Shown piece after piece: positions 7,317 through 10,440 of a DNA stretch of 10,440 bases. Every line of letters starts with the position of its first letter. Position 1 is the first letter of the stretch. The stretch lies in the NCBI GenBank assembly GCA_934446465.1, contig CAKSEF010000056.1:1-10440 (forward strand), in the 5' to 3' direction. The translations under genes were made by a program, and so were the position numbers. The DNA is from an uncultured Oscillospiraceae bacterium (lineage in GTDB: Bacteria > Bacillota > Clostridia > Oscillospirales > JAAYXM01). The notes under the pieces were generated by a model. That model ran no database searches. It had not been told where the DNA came from and saw only the letters and a list, made by a program, of their open reading frames with translations.

Positions 7317-9848
7317 TTACTTAACTTCGCTGTATATAACCTTGCTTGCGCCGCCCTCAAAGATGATTGCGTATGCGCGTGCCGCAAAGCCTGCGTCATA
7401 GTGGGCGGAGAACTGCGTTGCATCCGTCTTCATGACAGCCTTTGCCGTGCAGGAGTCTACCGTAGGCGTTCCGCTTCCGAAGAGGATTCCGCGCTCGACA
7501 ACTTCGCTTCCGAAGCCGATGAACTCTGCCGTGTAGGCAACATCTCCTCCGACGTTCTTTGCGTTGGAAATGATTATCTTGCGGAGCTCATTTGTTGCGG
7601 GAACAAATTCCTTATAAACCGCCTCAAGTGTGCAGTCTTCATATGCGTAGAAGCTGTATGTGCGGTTAAAGCTTACGATTACGCCGTTTCTCGTCCAGTA
7701 GTTGAACTCGTCGGAGCCGGAACGGAGCGGTGCCGTAAACATTACCTTTTCGGCATACTTTGCAGTCTTGCCCTCGATATTTCCATTTGCAACCGAGATG
7801 TTTATATCTTCGGTCGGCTCTTCGCTTGCATACTTTGCAACGAACATCATACGGCGGTACTGTGCGATAACGCTTCCCGTAATCTCGTCGCCTACGCCGT
7901 TGCGGAGCCATGCGACTGCCGTTCCGTAGCCTGCAAGACTCGGGAGGGCGGGAACTTCAACCGTATCGCCGAAGTTTACTATCTTGCTCAATACGATATC
8001 GCCGTTTGCGTTATAGAACTCTACGACTGTCTTTGTGTCGTCGTTGTTCTTTATATACACTGCCTTGTAGCAGACGTTTGATGCCGCTTTGAACGTAAGC
8101 TCCTCGGAGTCTGTTACGGCACGGCTTGCAAGAGCCCAATACTTGAATGTATATCCGCTTACTTTTGCGGGAGTGTAGCTGCATACATCGCCGACACTCT
8201 TAGACTCGGAAACCGCGTCTGCGATTTCGTTTCCTGCCGTATCCGTATACTTGATGTCAACGGAAACCGCGTCTCTCAAATCCTCGCTCTGTGCGGGATC
8301 GCCCTTCTCGTTGATTATCGCATCGCGCTCGGCGTCCTTATCTTCCGCGGACTGGTCGATAACAGGAGTAAGTTTAAATCCGCGGAGCGAAATTGCTCTG
8401 TAATTTGCGCCGTCGCTCTCGGTTGCTGTCGGGTCGTAGCGCAGAATTACAACATATTCGCCCGGAGTTTCAAATGTTACTTCCGAAACGTCCTTCCAGC
8501 CGTCTTCCTTAAAGTTGTATCTTCCTACAAACGTGCTGTCGCTCACATATGAAGACCACTTACCCTGTCTGAACGAATTATAGAAAACGCTTCCGTCCTC
8601 GCAGCGCGGAGTCGATGCTTCGTCATACTTTGCGATGTGGATTGCGGGGTTCGCACCTGTCGAGTTCTCCTTGCCGTTTACCGCAAATGTGTACTTTCCC
8701 GCAACGGGAACGGTAATGCCGATTGCAACTGCGGGGCGGTTCGTGTAGTTGTCGCTTGCCGCGCCCCTGCCGTTGAAGTACAGGCATGAATCCGTCTTCT
8801 TTTCGAGGTTCCATGAAGTCCATCCGCCTATTGTGAGCAGACGCCACGGAGCCGTCTTGTCGAGGTTTATCATTTTGTGGTCGGAAATGAGGTTATCTTC
8901 GCTTCCGTTTCCGTTTGCATTGTAAACAGGTCTCTCTTCATATGTGAGAAGCGAGCCGTTTATGATCAGTGTTCCGCCGCGGATACCGAGCGCGCCCTGG
9001 TCGTTTCCGCACGACCATACGTTGTCCGTATTGAGCGCATCCCATGTCATATTATACTGAAGTGTTTTCTGCTTTGCGCTTACGTCCTCATTAAGTGCGA
9101 AAGAATAGATGTTTGAGTAGAAGCGCTTGTCCGTATCGGAAATGCTGGACGGCGTGAAGTTTGCGTTCTGACCGCTCATGAGGAATACGAGCTGATAGTT
9201 GCCGGCTTCGATGTACCTGCGGCCAAGCTCAACGGTCTTCATATTTGCAGACTGTGCAGACGCAAAATCTCCGTAGAGGTCGACCGTGCCGAGGCGGTTA
9301 TTTGCCGTCGAATTCAGCGTTGCATTATAGAATGCGTCCGCGACCAGAGTTCCGCCGATCTGTGTGCCGTGCCAATCTTCCGTCTTCTTGATGAGATAGA
9401 CGTCCATGATCGGCGAGCAGGACTGCTGAACGAATTTGAACTTCGGAACATATGTACCGGATGTAGGAACTGTTATTTCAAACCCGATTGCGCCGAGAAT
9501 ATCGCCGTTGTCCGAGTCTGTTCCGATATTTCTCACACCGTCTGCAGTAGAAACTCTGCCCTGCCAAACCATCCAATCCGCATTTGCGGAATAGCCCTGG
9601 GCTGTCTTTATGTTTGTGAATCCCCACGGTGCGGAAACGCTCGAATCGGTGTTGTCAAGCGTATATTTTCCGCTTATGAGCGCTCTCCCGTTTGCCGACG
9701 AGTCGGTTCCTACGTGAGATTTGTACGTAAATACGTACTCGTAGTTATTGCTGTTGACAAGCGTCAAATCATCCTGCGCCGCAAATACGCCCGGCAAAAT
9801 GCTTACGAGCATACATACAGCGAGGATTACAGACAATATTTTTTTCAT
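7317..9848 (-). CDS. Secreted multidomain protein with two shared beta-sandwich modules and three InlB-like repeats
   Basis: 843 residues. ATG 9848 is chosen over an in-frame ATG at 9878 because GGAGGT lies 7 nt upstream and the protein then opens with a clean signal peptide (MKKILSVILAV..., cleavage near VFAA|Q at 22-25). Approximate layout: sandwich modules at 36-253 and 263-495 matching those of the lyase; a charged linker at 496-528 (AEDKDAERD); three ~70-residue repeats at 529-600, 603-675 and 680-748 ending in aromatic/AVY strands (GYTFKYW...YKAVY; VAWLRN...FVAKY; FNYWTRN...LEAVY), of the InlB/Flg_new beta-grasp type; and a C-terminal beta domain at 750-843 (VERGILFG, FAARAYAII, KVIYSEV) like those ending many Clostridia extracellular proteins. 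No catalytic motif, LPXTG, SLH or dockerin was seen. A binding or surface-adhesion role is inferred from the shared modules and shared promoter box. It is probably a single-gene transcript. Confidence 0.88.
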   Translation of the reverse strand: MKKILSVILAVCMLVSILPGVFAAQDDLTLVNSNNYEYVFTYKSHVGTDSSANGRALISGKYTLDNTDSSVSAPWGFTNIKTAQGYSANADWMVWQGRVSTADGVRNIGTDSDNGDILGAIGFEITVPTSGTYVPKFKFVQQSCSPIMDVYLIKKTEDWHGTQIGGTLVADAFYNATLNSTANNRLGTVDLYGDFASAQSANMKTVELGRRYIEAGNYQLVFLMSGQNANFTPSSISDTDKRFYSNIYSFALNEDVSAKQKTLQYNMTWDALNTDNVWSCGNDQGALGIRGGTLIINGSLLTYEERPVYNANGNGSEDNLISDHKMINLDKTAPWRLLTIGGWTSWNLEKKTDSCLYFNGRGAASDNYTNRPAVAIGITVPVAGKYTFAVNGKENSTGANPAIHIAKYDEASTPRCEDGSVFYNSFRQGKWSSYVSDSTFVGRYNFKEDGWKDVSEVTFETPGEYVVILRYDPTATESDGANYRAISLRGFKLTPVIDQSAEDKDAERDAIINEKGDPAQSEDLRDAVSVDIKYTDTAGNEIADAVSESKSVGDVCSYTPAKVSGYTFKYWALASRAVTDSEELTFKAASNVCYKAVYIKNNDDTKTVVEFYNANGDIVLSKIVNFGDTVEVPALPSLAGYGTAVAWLRNGVGDEITGSVIAQYRRMMFVAKYASEEPTEDINISVANGNIEGKTAKYAEKVMFTAPLRSGSDEFNYWTRNGVIVSFNRTYSFYAYEDCTLEAVYKEFVPATNELRKIIISNAKNVGGDVAYTAEFIGFGSEVVERGILFGSGTPTVDSCTAKAVMKTDATQFSAHYDAGFAARAYAIIFEGGASKVIYSEVK
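8364..9062 (-). repeat. Shared beta-sandwich module in the second protein, copy 2 (residues 263-495)
   Basis: Opens LQYNM and has KTAPWRLLTIGG (close to TPWRLIGVRG of lyase copy 2), VAIGITVPVAGKYTF, AIHIAKY, FVGRYNF, TFETPGEYVVILRY and LRGFKLTP. It carries a longer insertion near its start than the other copies. Confidence 0.6.
9090..9743 (-). repeat. Shared beta-sandwich module in the second protein, copy 1 (residues 36-253)
   Basis: Opens YEYVF and has SVSAPWGF, IGFEITVPTSGTYVPKF, DVYLIKK, LGTVDLYGD, YIEAGNYQLVFLMSG and IYSFALN. These are the same landmarks in the same order as lyase copies 1 and 2, so the two genes share this domain. Confidence 0.65.
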
Positions 9849-9855
9849 TTCTATT

Positions 9856-9861
9856 ACCTCC
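9856..9861 (-). promoter_or_regulatory. Ribosome binding site of the 843-residue protein gene
   Basis: GGAGGT on the minus strand, 7 nt before ATG 9848. It supports this start over the ATG at 9878. Confidence 0.88.
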
Positions 9862-9890
9862 CTGAAAAGGTTTAACAATTATGTAATATC

Positions 9891-9918
9891 ATTATACCAT
9901 TATTTGAGGTAATTTCAA
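9891..9918 (-). promoter_or_regulatory. Sigma-A promoter of the 843-residue protein gene
   Basis: Minus-strand -35 TTGAAA (9913-9918), 16-bp spacer, -10 TATAAT (9891-9896). The leader is about 36 nt, almost the same as for the lyase gene. The implied transcription start lies upstream of 9848 but at about the ATG at 9878, which also favours the shorter protein. Confidence 0.8.
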
Positions 9919-9923
9919 TAGCG

Positions 9924-9949
9924 TTAAGTTGTCAGATTGTGCGATTTTG
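9924..9949 (-). promoter_or_regulatory. Shared 26-bp operator-like box, copy 2
   Basis: Plus-strand core GTTGTCAGATTGTGCG. It is 22/26 identical to 6108-6133 and again lies 5 bp upstream of the -35, with TTGTC and TTGTG 8 bp apart (9929-9933, 9937-9941). It is probably an activator site shared with the lyase gene. Confidence 0.68.
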
Positions 9950-10072
9950 AATCGATCGGACTCTAATGCACGCGTTTTGAAGTGTAAAATGTGTGTTTTT
10001 CAAACTGTGTGAGGAAGAAATATACAGGAATGGAAAACCGAGGAATACGATTTCGCATTTTTTTCCGGCTTC

Positions 10073-10134
10073 CTTGTGCAAAGGGGAGGCGGCAGAGCGC
10101 GGTTTCTCTTTTCTCTTCTTTCTTGTGCAAAGGG
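10073..10134. repeat. Two direct copies of CTTGTGCAAAGGG
   Basis: Identical 13-mers at 10073-10085 and 10122-10134, 49 bp apart. The first sits in an imperfect dyad, GCTTCC (10069-10074) against GGAGGC (10085-10090), closable with one G-T pair. The second has a similar flank (GGGAAGCGC). This looks like degenerate copies of a short dispersed palindromic intergenic repeat. Confidence 0.5.
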
Positions 10135-10148
10135 AAGCGCTGTTAAAT

Positions 10149-10179
10149 AAAAAAACCTGCGGGGGAAATCCCCCGCAGG
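10149..10179 (-). terminator. Rho-independent terminator of the right-edge gene
   Basis: Perfect 10-bp GC-rich stem, CCTGCGGGGG / CCCCCGCAGG (10156-10165, 10170-10179), with a 4-nt loop. Read on the minus strand it is followed by a seven-T run (10149-10155). It lies about 30 nt after the TAA at 10209. Confidence 0.92.
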
Positions 10180-10208
10180 AAAAATGTTATTTTTTAGTTC
10201 GGTTTCTC

Positions 10209-10440
10209 TTAGTGAGCTTCTACGTCAGAAGCGAAGGAGAATACCGTTACAATGTCGCCGTCCTTATCGAGCTCGATAACTGCGTTACCCTGGTTAGCCG
10301 TAAGGGTGAAGGACTTAGCAAGCTTCGTGATATCCTTGCCCGTGTACTCGCCGTCATCAATGCCGATTACGTCGTAGCCGTCCTTGCTGAACTTAGCTGT
10401 TGCAAGTGCTGTATCTGCACGTGCATCATCAGAGTCGAAG
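10209..10440 (-). CDS. C-terminal fragment of an unidentified protein (5' end beyond window)
   Basis: 76 in-frame codons enter from the right edge and end at TAA (10211-10209), followed by a strong terminator, so this is a real gene end. The fragment is acidic and probably beta-rich: DSDDARADTALATAKFSKDG, then GIDDGEYTGKDITKLAKSF, NAVIELDKDGD and VTVFSFASDVEAH. The strand pattern and aspartate-rich turns look like the last domain of another extracellular protein, and its two neighbours on this strand are secreted. I do not recognise the family, and no sorting signal or transmembrane tail is seen. Confidence 0.72.
   Translation of the reverse strand, partial: FDSDDARADTALATAKFSKDGYDVIGIDDGEYTGKDITKLAKSFTLTANQGNAVIELDKDGDIVTVFSFASDVEAH

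Larger units (their letters stand above)
9849..10208. other. 360-bp intergenic region
   Basis: No gene is seen here. It holds, from left to right, the leader, promoter and shared box of the 843-residue protein gene (to 9949); an AT-rich stretch without clear signals (9950-10060); two copies of a CTTGTGCAAAGGG repeat (10073-10134); and the terminator of the gene to the right (10156-10179). Confidence 0.7.

Noticed and set aside
7401..8081. 226-codon plus-strand open frame opposite the 843-residue protein gene
   Set aside because: It is cysteine- and arginine-rich with no recognisable domain, and it is fully antisense to a well-supported gene with its own promoter, ribosome site and terminator.
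9813..9824. LAVC in the signal peptide of the 843-residue protein as a lipobox
   Set aside because: The cysteine is at residue 12 inside the hydrophobic core, valine at -1 is atypical, and a normal signal peptidase I site follows at VFAA.
9849..9878. Ten extra N-terminal residues from an in-frame ATG at 9878
   Set aside because: GGAGGT sits 7 nt before ATG 9848, the predicted transcription start is at about 9884, and the extra residues would spoil the signal peptide.
10073..10134. CRISPR-like array from the repeated 13-mer
   Set aside because: Only two short copies, with unrelated flanks, no regular 30-40 bp spacers and no cas genes in view.

Overview
The window looks like accessory carbohydrate-use DNA from a Gram-positive gut-type Clostridia/Bacillota bacterium. 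The evidence is strong AGGAGG-type ribosome sites about 7 nt from their starts, near-consensus sigma-A promoters, AT-rich spacers, hairpin/T-run terminators, Sec signal peptides, and very long secreted proteins made of Ig-like and beta-sandwich modules. The species cannot be named from sequence alone.

Layout, left to right. (1) Positions 1-6032, minus strand: the first 2010 codons of a giant secreted protein that runs off the left edge. It has a signal peptide, three to four copies of a ~190-residue beta-sandwich module, about nine bacterial Ig-like (Big_2-type) domains, one CBM4/9-like domain, and at the window edge the start of a heparinase II/III-type polysaccharide lyase with a CX4C...CX2C cysteine cluster. 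(2) Positions 6033-6221: a compact divergent control region with a promoter facing each way. (3) Positions 6222-7241, plus strand: an AraC-family regulator (cupin sensor plus double helix-turn-helix). (4) Positions 7251-7311: two back-to-back terminators. (5) Positions 7317-9848, minus strand: an 843-residue secreted protein with two more copies of the same beta-sandwich module, three InlB/Flg_new-like repeats and a C-terminal beta domain, with no recognisable catalytic domain. (6) Positions 9849-10208: promoter, shared operator, a degenerate intergenic repeat and a terminator. (7) Positions 10209-10440, minus strand: the last 76 codons of a third, unidentified gene.

How it may work together: both secreted genes carry the same 26-bp sequence (22/26 identical) exactly 5 bp upstream of the -35 box. 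Their -35/-10 spacing, leader length and ribosome-site spacing are also nearly the same, and the AraC gene lies between them. The simplest reading is a small regulon: an AraC-type activator senses a sugar and switches on a giant secreted uronic-acid polysaccharide lyase together with a non-catalytic protein that shares its putative glycan-binding modules. The box and the module sharing are seen directly. The substrate, and the assignment of the box to this regulator, are inference.
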